The notes under the pieces: generated by a model | What the model was told of the DNA's origin: nothing | Seen by the model: only the letters and a program-made list of their open reading frames with translations | Databases searched by the model: none | Program-made: the position numbers and the translations under genes | Assembly (NCBI GenBank): GCA_019918135.1 | Contig: WBZZ01006956.1 | Coordinates: 1 to 20,000 of the forward strand | Length of the DNA stretch: 20,000 nt | Direction: 5' to 3' | From: Paulinella micropora | Lineage: Eukaryota; Cercozoa; Imbricatea; Euglyphida; Paulinellidae | Shown: in pieces, positions 7,020 to 13,574 of the stretch | How positions within the stretch are numbered: position 1 is the stretch's first letter | Layout: every line of letters starts with the position of its first letter

Positions 7020-7385
7020 ATGATGACGGAGCACAAATACCAAAAGATTATTTTTCTGAGCAATGATTTTGCTGGAGGAAGCAAAACATTTAATAAAAAT
7101 ATCCAAATGTCATTCACACCCACCAAAATGAATGTTAAGTTTATCCACTATATGAACGACCAAACAGAGACAAAAACCAGAATTCTTTATATGGACAGAA
7201 TTGGATATATCGGAACATTTGCGGACAGCACCACAGCAAACATTTCAAATCTCCGTTATAATTTGGGTGTTGTAGGATGGACTGACGGACAATATACATT
7301 TAAAGTCCTTGAAACCGACAGCGGAAATATTGACACAGGAAATTTAGCGGGAAGAATTGTTGTGTGTTTGGAATTCGTAGGGTAG
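7020..7385 (+). CDS. Unknown small protein, possibly virion beta-sandwich
   Basis: A 121-residue protein with ATG ATG at 7020-7025; either could be the start. It has no signal peptide or membrane segment. The pattern is beta-rich: KIIFLSNDF, MNVKFIHYM, TRILYMDRIGYIGTF, QYTFKVLETDSG, RIVVCLEFVG. Length and position, just before the ATPase in the virion gene run, would suit a minor capsid or cement-type protein, but I recognise no family and the fold is inferred only. A palindrome begins 9 nt after its stop. Confidence 0.65.
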   Translation: MMTEHKYQKIIFLSNDFAGGSKTFNKNIQMSFTPTKMNVKFIHYMNDQTETKTRILYMDRIGYIGTFADSTTANISNLRYNLGVVGWTDGQYTFKVLETDSGNIDTGNLAGRIVVCLEFVG

Positions 7386-7393
7386 CAACAATG

Positions 7394-7413
7394 TATGAAT
7401 TTAGAAATTCATA
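7394..7413. terminator. Perfect 20-nt palindrome after the 7385 stop
   Basis: TATGAATTT and AAATTCATA are separated by AG, starting 9 nt after the stop of the previous gene and 26 nt before the preferred ATPase start. It argues that the upstream in-frame ATG at 7395 is not the real start, because that ATG lies in the palindrome. Its function as a transcript 3' signal is inferred. Confidence 0.4.
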
Positions 7414-7439
7414 ACTATTTTTGGCTTAGAATATATACA

Positions 7440-8255
7440 ATGGAGAAGTTGAATAACGTGAAGGTGAAACCAGTGAAGCAGGATGGTGAAGGTAATAAAC
7501 AGGCGAAAGGTTATAAATTATTCAACGAGCCGTATGCCAATATATTTCTACTTGTCCGTAAGAAGAGCGGTAAGACGACAGCACTCTTTGAAATACTGAA
7601 ACGGACTACAGACAGAAAAACCCGCATTGTCATTATTGCTTCAACAATACACAAGGATTACATTTATAAAGCAATGGTTAAGCACTTTAAGAACAGAGGC
7701 AACCCGATGGCAATATATACCTTTCTCAAATCAGACGGGGTGAATGTGATAGACTACGAACTTGACAAACTGAACAGACATGACGAGCAACACGAAGGAG
7801 AAGTAAAACAGGACAAAGAAGAAATAGAGAAACCACAATTTCTTTATTTTGGAAAAGAAAAGAAACAGATAAAGGAGGCACCGAAAGAACGACCAAGCAA
7901 GTATATTTCTCCAGAGGTTGTTTTTGTTTTGGATGATTTAGGGAGCGGATTAAGAGACAAGTCCGTAAGCGATTTGTTAAAAAAGAATAGGCACTATAAA
8001 TCAAAGGTGATTATGTCAAGCCAGTATTTGAACGACCTACGGCCAGAAGCCATTAAGCAGTTAGATTATTTGTTAATCTTTCCAAGCCAGTCTCAGGATA
8101 AAATGGAACTCGTGTATAAACATTTAGACTTATCTTTTGATTTTGATTACTTTCTTCAAAAGTATCACGAAGCATCAAAGGAGAGATTTAATTTTCTTTA
8201 TGTTTCAAGTGTTGATGATGAGTTAAGAAAAAATTTTGCTTACAGATTAAAATAA
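7440..8255 (+). CDS. A32/FtsK-HerA-like genome-packaging ATPase
   Basis: I prefer ATG 7440 (after AATATATACA, like the 8796 gene) over in-frame ATG 7395, giving about 271 residues. The P-loop block reads NIFLLVRKKSGKTTALFEIL. It keeps GKT, but the first Gly of the usual GxxxxGKT is Val. Walker B is VVFVLDDLGSG, followed by RHYKSKVIMSSQYLNDLRPEAI, the sensor-like stretch with a conserved Gln typical of the A32 family in PLVs, virophages and nucleocytoviruses. This motor pumps DNA into capsids. A charged insert (DEQHEGEVKQDKEEIEKP) separates Walker A and B. The gene appears intact, ending at TAA 8253, followed at once by cassette 8257-8365. Confidence 0.88.
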   Translation: MEKLNNVKVKPVKQDGEGNKQAKGYKLFNEPYANIFLLVRKKSGKTTALFEILKRTTDRKTRIVIIASTIHKDYIYKAMVKHFKNRGNPMAIYTFLKSDGVNVIDYELDKLNRHDEQHEGEVKQDKEEIEKPQFLYFGKEKKQIKEAPKERPSKYISPEVVFVLDDLGSGLRDKSVSDLLKKNRHYKSKVIMSSQYLNDLRPEAIKQLDYLLIFPSQSQDKMELVYKHLDLSFDFDYFLQKYHEASKERFNFLYVSSVDDELRKNFAYRLK

Positions 8256-8256
8256 T

Positions 8257-8365
8257 GATATTCGTAAATCCACACTCACGCTACCGCTCCCGCGTGTTTT
8301 ACGAACATCGATGTTTATCAACAAACGTGAGTTGCGTTGCTGCGAGAGTGAAGTTGATAAATATC
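8257..8365. repeat. Paired hairpin cassette 2
   Basis: The first hairpin is 8257-8310 (54 nt, GATATTCGTAAATCC...TTTACGAACATCG). The second, inverted, is 8309-8365 (CGATGTTTATCAAC...GTTGATAAATATC). They share the central palindrome AACATCGATGTT. It begins 1 nt after the ATPase stop (TAA then TGATATT). The 54-nt unit matches the complement of 14921-14974 at all but two positions by my reading. A transcript-end or mobile palindromic element is inferred. Confidence 0.85.
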
Positions 8366-8402
8366 AATTTTAAATATCAATAATTATTTTTTTATTTTTG
8401 CT

Positions 8403-8425
8403 GAAAGATTTTTTTAAAATCTTTC
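8403..8425. repeat. 10-bp stem hairpin before the 8432 gene
   Basis: GAAAGATTTT and AAAATCTTTC are separated by TTT. The hairpin ends 6 nt before ATG 8432 and overlaps the TTTCTAATAT promoter-like motif. It may be a terminator of upstream transcription or a leader structure. Confidence 0.45.
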
Positions 8426-8431
8426 TAATAT
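8422..8431 (+). promoter_or_regulatory. TCTA-type AT-rich promoter-like motif
   Basis: TTTCTAATAT sits directly before ATG 8432. The same TTTCTAATA string recurs before the penton (10951) and the MCP (11844). TCTA in AT-rich context is the described late-promoter core of CroV and Mavirus. Function here is inferred from position and recurrence. Confidence 0.4.
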
Positions 8432-8743
8432 ATGCCAGTATCACCAGTGATAATTTCACAACCATCAGGATATAACATCGGATACAATCCATCAATGCCA
8501 CAGAAGGGAGGAAAAAAGAAAACTAAGAAGAAGGGATGTGGTCAAAAGGGAGGAAAGATTAACTGGGCTAAGGTCGGAAAAACTGCCTTGGCTGTTAATA
8601 AATTCCTTCGCGATAATAAAGTCATCTCTAGGACTGCGGGGGCATTGAGTAGTGTTGGGGTGCCTTACGCGGGTAGTGTTAGTGCTACTGCCGCAAAACT
8701 CGGATATGGTAAGCAACGAGGAGGTGCTGTAAAGTTTCATTAA
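8432..8743 (+). CDS. Small basic Gly-rich virion core-like protein
   Basis: A 103-residue protein. The first 30 residues are Pro/Ser/Ile-rich. Then comes a basic block GGKKKTKKKGCGQKGGK, and a C-terminal part WAKVGKTALAVNKFLRDNKVISRTAGAL and AAKLGYGKQRGGAVKF. Short basic proteins ending in a GYG..RGG-like stretch are common among PLV and Polinton virion genes and have been compared with adenovirus core peptides such as pX/mu. The GG dipeptides could be maturation-protease sites. I infer a DNA-condensing or internal virion role; no family is certain. It sits between the ATPase and the protease. Confidence 0.65.
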   Translation: MPVSPVIISQPSGYNIGYNPSMPQKGGKKKTKKKGCGQKGGKINWAKVGKTALAVNKFLRDNKVISRTAGALSSVGVPYAGSVSATAAKLGYGKQRGGAVKFH

Positions 8744-8795
8744 ATGATTTTTCATACAAACGAATTGAAAATATTTTTTTGTTTAATTATATACA

Positions 8796-10943
8796 ATGGT
8801 CGCTAAGACTAAGAATGTGAAAAGGGCAAAAGTCCGTCCACCACGAGTTTATAGAAATAAGAGCGGGAGGCCTTATATTATCCAGAAGGGTAAAAAATAT
8901 TATCTTAATTTTGGTAAGAAAACAAATGATTTAAGCACATTACAAATTGTTAAACTTTTTATGAAATATATTGGTAATAAGCCAAAGTCGCAAAGGGCTA
9001 GTCGCAAGCCAAGGGAAAAAATAATCAAATCTAATTTTAATCGTCTTGAACACGAGAACCGAAACCAGATACAAAGCAACTTACAAAAGAAATATGAGTT
9101 AATACATGACGAGGAAGAAAAGGAAAAGAAGAAGAGGGAAGACGTGATAGAAGAAAAGAAACGGCTAGAACGAAAAGACGTAGCAGATGCTAAGGAAAGG
9201 CAGGATGAGTTAGCAAGGATACACCGCAATGAACTATCCGATATTAATGAACGGCAAGAACAAAAAGCCAGAGAACTAAGAAGGGAGCAAAAACTCATAG
9301 AGGATTTACAATACGAACAGCAAAGGAACCAAAGATTGGCTATTATGCCACCGCCACAGCAGTATCAATATATCATGCCACAACAACAGGGACAACCACA
9401 AGCCCCACCACAACAGGGACAACCACAAGCACCACCAAAAGCACCGCCATTACCTAATTTAGGAGATGAAGCACCATTGAAAACGAAAGAGCAATATGAG
9501 GAAGAAAAAAAGCAAAAGCAGAAAGATATTGAAACACTGAAATTAGCAGGATATACAGATAAATTCATTAAAAAGATGAGTCTCAAAGACTTACAAAAAG
9601 CCAGTCAAGATATTCAGATGGCTATAGCCACAGCAACGTCTTTAGAAGAACAGAAAAAATTAGCAGAAGAATATAAAGAAAAACTTGAAAAGGAAAAAAA
9701 GAAAGCGGAAGAAAAGGGTAAGCATCTTGAAAATTTACAAATTAATCAATTTTTGATCTCTGGATTTTCAAAAACTTATCACCCAACCATTACCATAAAA
9801 GAGTTAGCACAGGCTTTAAAAAAGAGACTAGATACTGATGGTCATAAAAAATTAAATTACAAAGACACTTCAAAGTGGATTATTGACATGATTAAAAGAT
9901 TTAATATTGATGTTGGAAGTGAGGTGGAAAACGTAAAAAGAAAAGTAGCAGATTATGCTAGATATGAAGAGTATATGGGTATTAATGAGCAAAAAGGTAG
10001 TGGAGCGAAGACATTAGAAGAATTAATTGATAAAGTATTTTCAATAGCGAAAATAAAAAAATACTTAGCCCGCAAAGATTGGAAACACACGATGAACAAA
10101 CATGATTTTGTAAATACTCTAACGAACAAAATGACTATAGACCCAAATGTAGATAAACGAGTTTCAAATGATTTGAATATTGACGAGGGAATGCCACAAC
10201 AACTACCACTACCATTAGAGTCACAGCCACAGCAAGCAGATGATATTCACAAATCCGCTCTCCCGTCTGCGACTACCGAGCGGTTGGAGGGGGTTTCACC
10301 CCCTACCATAACCCCGGGTTTGGAAAGGGGCATAGCCCCTTCCGTAAACATCGATGGGGAGAGTAATATTGAAAAACCCATAGACGATGTTTTATCAAAT
10401 ATCTCAAACAAGCTTGATGAAGTTGATAAATATCAGCAAGAGGGAGAGGGTCGCGGTTTAATGACTAATGAAATAGACGACATAATGAAAAAATATGGAT
10501 GGTATCTCGGAGCAATAGCCAGTGATGAAATCTACAAGTTGAAGCCCGGAAGCAGAAAGCGATACGGATTTATTATGAATTTGGACAATCACAAGCAAGC
10601 AGGATCTCATTGGATCGCAGTATGGGTAAGTCTGGATAAAGACAGAAGTGTTGAAGTGTATGACCCATTAGCGCTTTACCAACCAACGGAAGACTTTCAA
10701 CAACAAATGAAACAACTAATTGATAAAAGCCACCCAAGCACATATCTATTAATGAAAGTAAATAAGGTTAAAAATCAATCAAACACCTCAGACACATGCG
10801 GATGGCATAGTATGAGATTTTTGATGGAGCGGGCGAAAGGTAATCGATTTAAATTCGCTACTGGCTACACAGACTTAAAAGAAGACGAAGCAGAAAAGTT
10901 AAAAGCACAGAATGGATATGGTAATTTTGATACATATATATAA
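8796..10943 (+). CDS. Long coiled-coil protein fused to Ulp1/adenain-like cysteine protease
   Basis: 715 residues from ATG 8796 (after ATTATATACA). Residues 1-100 are basic, with YRNKSGRPYIIQKGKKYYL. Residues about 105-180 are a highly charged coiled coil. A PQQGQPQAPPQQGQPQAPP repeat lies near 200-215, and a second coiled coil near 230-320. The C-terminal part, about 555-715, is a Ulp1/C48-adenain protease: GLMTNEIDDIM, catalytic His 605 in GSHWIAVWV, Asp 623 in VEVYDP, Gln 661 and Cys 668 in TSDTCGWH. In adenoviruses, virophages and PLVs this protease matures capsid proteins and is usually a short separate protein. Residues 483-547 are encoded by a palindromic cassette, so this may be a fusion of two genes. 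Confidence 0.88.
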   Translation: MVAKTKNVKRAKVRPPRVYRNKSGRPYIIQKGKKYYLNFGKKTNDLSTLQIVKLFMKYIGNKPKSQRASRKPREKIIKSNFNRLEHENRNQIQSNLQKKYELIHDEEEKEKKKREDVIEEKKRLERKDVADAKERQDELARIHRNELSDINERQEQKARELRREQKLIEDLQYEQQRNQRLAIMPPPQQYQYIMPQQQGQPQAPPQQGQPQAPPKAPPLPNLGDEAPLKTKEQYEEEKKQKQKDIETLKLAGYTDKFIKKMSLKDLQKASQDIQMAIATATSLEEQKKLAEEYKEKLEKEKKKAEEKGKHLENLQINQFLISGFSKTYHPTITIKELAQALKKRLDTDGHKKLNYKDTSKWIIDMIKRFNIDVGSEVENVKRKVADYARYEEYMGINEQKGSGAKTLEELIDKVFSIAKIKKYLARKDWKHTMNKHDFVNTLTNKMTIDPNVDKRVSNDLNIDEGMPQQLPLPLESQPQQADDIHKSALPSATTERLEGVSPPTITPGLERGIAPSVNIDGESNIEKPIDDVLSNISNKLDEVDKYQQEGEGRGLMTNEIDDIMKKYGWYLGAIASDEIYKLKPGSRKRYGFIMNLDNHKQAGSHWIAVWVSLDKDRSVEVYDPLALYQPTEDFQQQMKQLIDKSHPSTYLLMKVNKVKNQSNTSDTCGWHSMRFLMERAKGNRFKFATGYTDLKEDEAEKLKAQNGYGNFDTYI
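10242..10434. repeat. Hairpin cassette 3, in frame inside the protease gene
   Basis: It begins GATATTCACAAATCCGCTCTC, close to cassette 2 (GATATTCGTAAATCC, ACTC), and reaches AACATCGATG at 10347-10356. An inverted unit 10385-10434 (CGATGTTTTATCAA...GTTGATAAATATC) matches the second half of cassette 2. Two GC-rich hairpins lie within: AGGGGG/CCCCCT (10288-10304) and AAGGGG/CCCCTT (10325-10341). The whole stretch is open in the protease frame and encodes ERLEGVSPPTITPGLERG-like sequence. It is GC-rich against an AT-rich gene. Confidence 0.7.
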
Positions 10944-10950
10944 AAGATAT

Positions 10951-10963
10951 TTTCTAATATATA
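10951..10963 (+). promoter_or_regulatory. TCTA-type promoter-like motif before the penton gene
   Basis: TTTCTAATATATA lies 8 nt after the protease stop and about 42 nt before the penton ATG. It shares TTTCTAATA with 8422 and 11844. Promoter function is inferred. Confidence 0.4.
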
Positions 10964-10975
10964 GATTTTGAGGTT

Positions 10976-11003
10976 GTAGGTGGTTTTTATAAAAAGCACC
11001 TAC
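10976..11003. repeat. 28-nt palindrome abutting the penton start
   Basis: GTAGGTG (10976-10982) and CACCTAC (10997-11003) flank TTTTTATAAAAA, which is itself self-complementary; a single G/G pair interrupts the stem. It ends 1 nt before ATG 11005. It would form a strong leader hairpin or be a dimer-binding site; alternatively it ends upstream transcripts. Confidence 0.55.
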
Positions 11004-11004
11004 G

Positions 11005-11817
11005 ATGGAGTACAAGGGAGGGAGAAGTTCTGGAATCTATTATGTCAATAGCAAAAACCGAATAACAGGCTCAGACAGCGACTTTACACACGAATTAAAC
11101 TTAAAATCACTAGACAATCCCACACATTGTAAAATATTACACATTTACATTCCAAAATCTTATTACTCTGTGGCTTCACCATATAATACTTTTACATTAT
11201 CCGAAGACGGGTATGAGGCTTTAATTACGATACCTGAGGGAAACTACACAATGAACAACTTAAAAAATAAACTGACCGAGATACTAACGGCAGAAAGTCC
11301 AAATGACTATACTTATGTGGTATCAAGTAATAATACCAACATAGAACCAGAAGATGGCAAATTAACATTCAGTGTTTCAAATAACGGAGGTATTCAACCG
11401 CGGTTTATATTTAATGGTGATACCCGTATTCACGAAGTAATGGGGTTTGATAGAAATTCAACATATTTCTTTGCTAATGATTTTGTTAAATCGCCGAACG
11501 TAATTATTCTAACTGGCGAAAAGACTTTATACCTTCAATCGGACTTAGTTGGTGAAGGAGATAATCACGTGCTACAAGAAATATACACAGCGAATGAAAT
11601 TCCATTTGGAGCCGTTATATACGACGGAAGTGGGTCTGAGTATGGTAAGAAATTATCCACCAGTTCAAATAATGTATATAGGTTTTATCTTACAGACGAA
11701 AACGATCAGGCTATAAGTCTTAATGGTTTGGGAGTTGTTATGACATTGTTGATTTACAGAGAGACTAATTATTTTAATTTGTTTACATCATTCTTCAATT
11801 TGTTAAAATCTAGGTAA
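11005..11817 (+). CDS. Minor capsid (penton-like) protein, single jelly-roll
   Basis: 270 residues. It opens GIYYVNSKNRITGSDSDFTHEL, then CKILHIYIPKSYYSVASPYNTFTL, IPEGNYTMNNLKNKLTEIL, a VMGFDRNSTYFF block and VYRFYLTDENDQAISLNGLGV near the end. The order NSKNRI / IPKSYY...N / PEGNYT / MGF / LTD..... LNG is the penton pattern seen beside the MCP in PLVs, virophages and Polintons. Five copies would form the capsid vertex. It lies directly upstream of the MCP, the usual arrangement. The gene appears intact. Its start is fixed by ATG 11005 right after the palindrome 10976-11003. Confidence 0.88.
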   Translation: MEYKGGRSSGIYYVNSKNRITGSDSDFTHELNLKSLDNPTHCKILHIYIPKSYYSVASPYNTFTLSEDGYEALITIPEGNYTMNNLKNKLTEILTAESPNDYTYVVSSNNTNIEPEDGKLTFSVSNNGGIQPRFIFNGDTRIHEVMGFDRNSTYFFANDFVKSPNVIILTGEKTLYLQSDLVGEGDNHVLQEIYTANEIPFGAVIYDGSGSEYGKKLSTSSNNVYRFYLTDENDQAISLNGLGVVMTLLIYRETNYFNLFTSFFNLLKSR

Positions 11818-11843
11818 TTAATTTAATTTTAGAATTATTTTTT

Positions 11844-11858
11844 TTTCTAATAATATAT
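11844..11858 (+). promoter_or_regulatory. TCTA-type promoter-like motif before the MCP
   Basis: TTTCTAATAATATAT lies about 50 nt upstream of ATG 11909 in the AT-rich gap 11818-11908, which also has A-rich sequence just before the ATG. It shares TTTCTAATA with 8422 and 10951. Promoter function is inferred. Confidence 0.4.
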
Positions 11859-11908
11859 TCTTGTGAATTAGTTAATAATCTCAACTGCCTAAAATCAAAA
11901 ACAAAAAA

Positions 11909-11992
11909 ATGCCAACTCAACACGGCGGAGAATTGGACTTCAGTAAGACTGACTACATCAGTGCTTCTTATCGTTTGAATAAACTCGCCCAC
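11909..11992 (+). CDS. Major capsid protein, N-terminal fragment before frame break
   Basis: ATG 11909 follows CAAAAACAAAAAA, a good leader. It opens MPTQHGGELDFSKTDYISAS. The frame runs on to TGA 12091 but loses capsid-like sequence after about residue 25, while the MCP frame carries capsid-like sequence from 11983 without an ATG. I therefore take this as the true MCP start, cut from the body by a one-base loss between about 11980 and 11995 (runs AAA, CCC and GGG are nearby). The GT...AG pair at 11994-12059 was considered as an intron and rejected, because the bases inside code for conserved capsid sequence in the MCP frame. Confidence 0.6.
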
Positions 11993-13395
11993 GTGAGGGT
12001 TCTGGAACATTTGAAGTCACTACTGCTGGCGGACAAGAACGAAGTTTTGACCTTATTAGCCGACCTTTTAATCTCGCTAGGTCTTATTTGAGTTTTACTT
12101 ATACTATGAGAGCGGCGGGCGCCAACACTTATTCAAGAATTTTTATGGACTGCCTTTCACAAATTAGCCAGATACAACTTCAGACCCGTAGCGGTGTTTA
12201 TCTGTGCGACCTTAACCATCTCAGAATGGTAACTAAGATGCTGTGGAAACCAGAAATGAGTTTGAAGGATTTCTTAGACCTTCCTAACCACGGGGATGCT
12301 AGTGGTTGGGGGTGTATGCTCCAAAAGTGTAATGCTAACGGCTTGATTAACATTAGTGATGTTGAAGCAACTAGAACAGCCTTTCGTGCTGCTGCTGATG
12401 GTGCTAACGATGTTGCTGCCTCTACTCAGGGTCTATTGCGTGAGCCAGTGATTTCTGCTCGTCGTCATGATGATGCTGCTCTAACGACTGGAGTTGGAGC
12501 ACTATCCGCCGTAAATGTTAATTACAACGAGGCGAAGTATCTTGCGGGAAGTGGAGCGAATGCCACTTTGGCCATTAACGTTAAAATTCCTTTGGGTATG
12601 ATTATTAACACTATTTTCGCACTTGATAAGACTATTATGTTTCCAGAAATTTTGACTATGCGAATTGTGTGGGGTGCTACTGACAGAACCGGTTATACGG
12701 TGACGAATGGTGCTGCTACTGCTATTAGCACTGCTTATCTTGCCGCGCTAAATGCTACCATGCCTATGGCTGTATCTGCTGATGTCACCAATCTTGCCTT
12801 GTTTCTTGCGGTTGAAACGAACCCTGATGTCATTCAATCAATCCAGCAGAAGATTGCTAGCCCCGAAGGCATGAACTTCAATATTGATTATCCCTATGTT
12901 TATAAGAATACTACACAAGCAAGCACAAGCCAAAACATTATTATGCGATTTGACAGAGGTCATGGGCGCCGTTTGAAGAAGATTTATCACTCTGTTTTTA
13001 ACACAGAAGAAAGAAAGAACACAGCCTATGACAACGATAATCGTGGCGCTACTAAGGTTGTCAATTTCTACACTACTCTGGATGGTTCCCGCCAGCAAGA
13101 ATTCAACATTGACACAGCAAGCGAAGAAGACTATATGTACTTGAAGCCAAAGGTTGAGGGTTCGGCCTTGTTGAATAACGATGTGTATAAATACAATTGG
13201 TTCTGGGTTGATGCTTGGGATAATACCCGCCCGCTATGGAGCAAAGACCAAAATGAAATCAGCGGTTTAAGTCTTGATACTGAGCGACGATGGGAGTTTA
13301 TTGCGACCACCGCGAATGCCGCCTACAACCACTACACCGTGGCCATTACTCAGCGGGAGGTACAGGTTAAGGCAAATATGATTACGATTTCATAG
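11983..13395 (+). CDS. Major capsid protein, double jelly-roll type
   Basis: Open from 11983, just after TAA 11980-11982, to TAG 13393-13395, about 470 residues. Early motifs GSGTFEVTTAG, RPFNLARSYLSFTY and SQIQLQTRSGVYLCDLNHL followed by TKMLWKPEMSLKDFLD are the pattern of PLV-type MCPs. The first in-frame ATG (12103) would remove part of the first jelly-roll, so a link to ATG 11909 is needed. The second half includes MRFDRGHGRRLKKIYHSVF, NFYTTLDGSRQQEF and NWFWVDAWD. Trimers of this protein build the icosahedral shell. Third positions look less AT-biased than in the neighbours, as expected for a highly expressed gene. The stop overlaps the start of the hairpin at 13395. Confidence 0.88.
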   Translation, partial: TRPREGSGTFEVTTAGGQERSFDLISRPFNLARSYLSFTYTMRAAGANTYSRIFMDCLSQISQIQLQTRSGVYLCDLNHLRMVTKMLWKPEMSLKDFLDLPNHGDASGWGCMLQKCNANGLINISDVEATRTAFRAAADGANDVAASTQGLLREPVISARRHDDAALTTGVGALSAVNVNYNEAKYLAGSGANATLAINVKIPLGMIINTIFALDKTIMFPEILTMRIVWGATDRTGYTVTNGAATAISTAYLAALNATMPMAVSADVTNLALFLAVETNPDVIQSIQQKIASPEGMNFNIDYPYVYKNTTQASTSQNIIMRFDRGHGRRLKKIYHSVFNTEERKNTAYDNDNRGATKVVNFYTTLDGSRQQEFNIDTASEEDYMYLKPKVEGSALLNNDVYKYNWFWVDAWDNTRPLWSKDQNEISGLSLDTERRWEFIATTANAAYNHYTVAITQREVQVKANMITIS

Positions 13396-13480
13396 ATATT
13401 TGTAAATTCACACTTTCGCTTCGCTTTCGTGTATCTTTGTTTTTGACTACTTCAAAAACAAAAACATTTTACAAACATCG
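13395..13480. repeat. Hairpin cassette 4 at the MCP 3' end, with nested hairpin
   Basis: GATATTTGTAAATTCACACT at 13395 (sharing the G of the MCP stop TAG) pairs with TTTTACAAACATC (13468-13479), and the element closes with the G at 13480. Inside lies a second perfect stem TTTGTTTTTGA (13436-13446) with TCAAAAACAAA (13452-13462). The inverted second half seen in other cassettes is only hinted at (CGATGTTTAA from 13479). Confidence 0.75.
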
Positions 13481-13521
13481 ATGTTTAATAAAATATTTTT
13501 TTAATGTTAATAATATAGGAT

Positions 13522-13549
13522 AAACTATTTCAAATTTTTGAAATAGTTT
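13522..13549. repeat. Perfect 13-bp inverted repeat before the 13575 gene
   Basis: AAACTATTTCAAA (13522-13534) and TTTGAAATAGTTT (13537-13549) are separated by TT. It lies 25 nt before ATG 13575 and after TTAATAATATAGG (13506-13518). It has the same length as the palindrome before the penton start. It may be a terminator, leader hairpin or protein-binding site. Confidence 0.55.
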
Positions 13550-13574
13550 TGGAGACGAAAGCAAAAGATCACGA

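Noticed and set aside
8900..9298. 132-codon minus-strand Ser/Phe-rich frame
   Set aside because: It is antisense to the Lys/Glu coiled coil of the protease gene, which gives Ser/Phe/Leu-rich shadows.
11994..12059. Spliceosomal intron (GTGAG...TTATTAG) in the MCP
   Set aside because: The bases inside encode conserved capsid sequence (GSGTFEVTTAG, RSFDLIS) in the MCP frame, so removing them would delete coding sequence; no other gene here shows introns.
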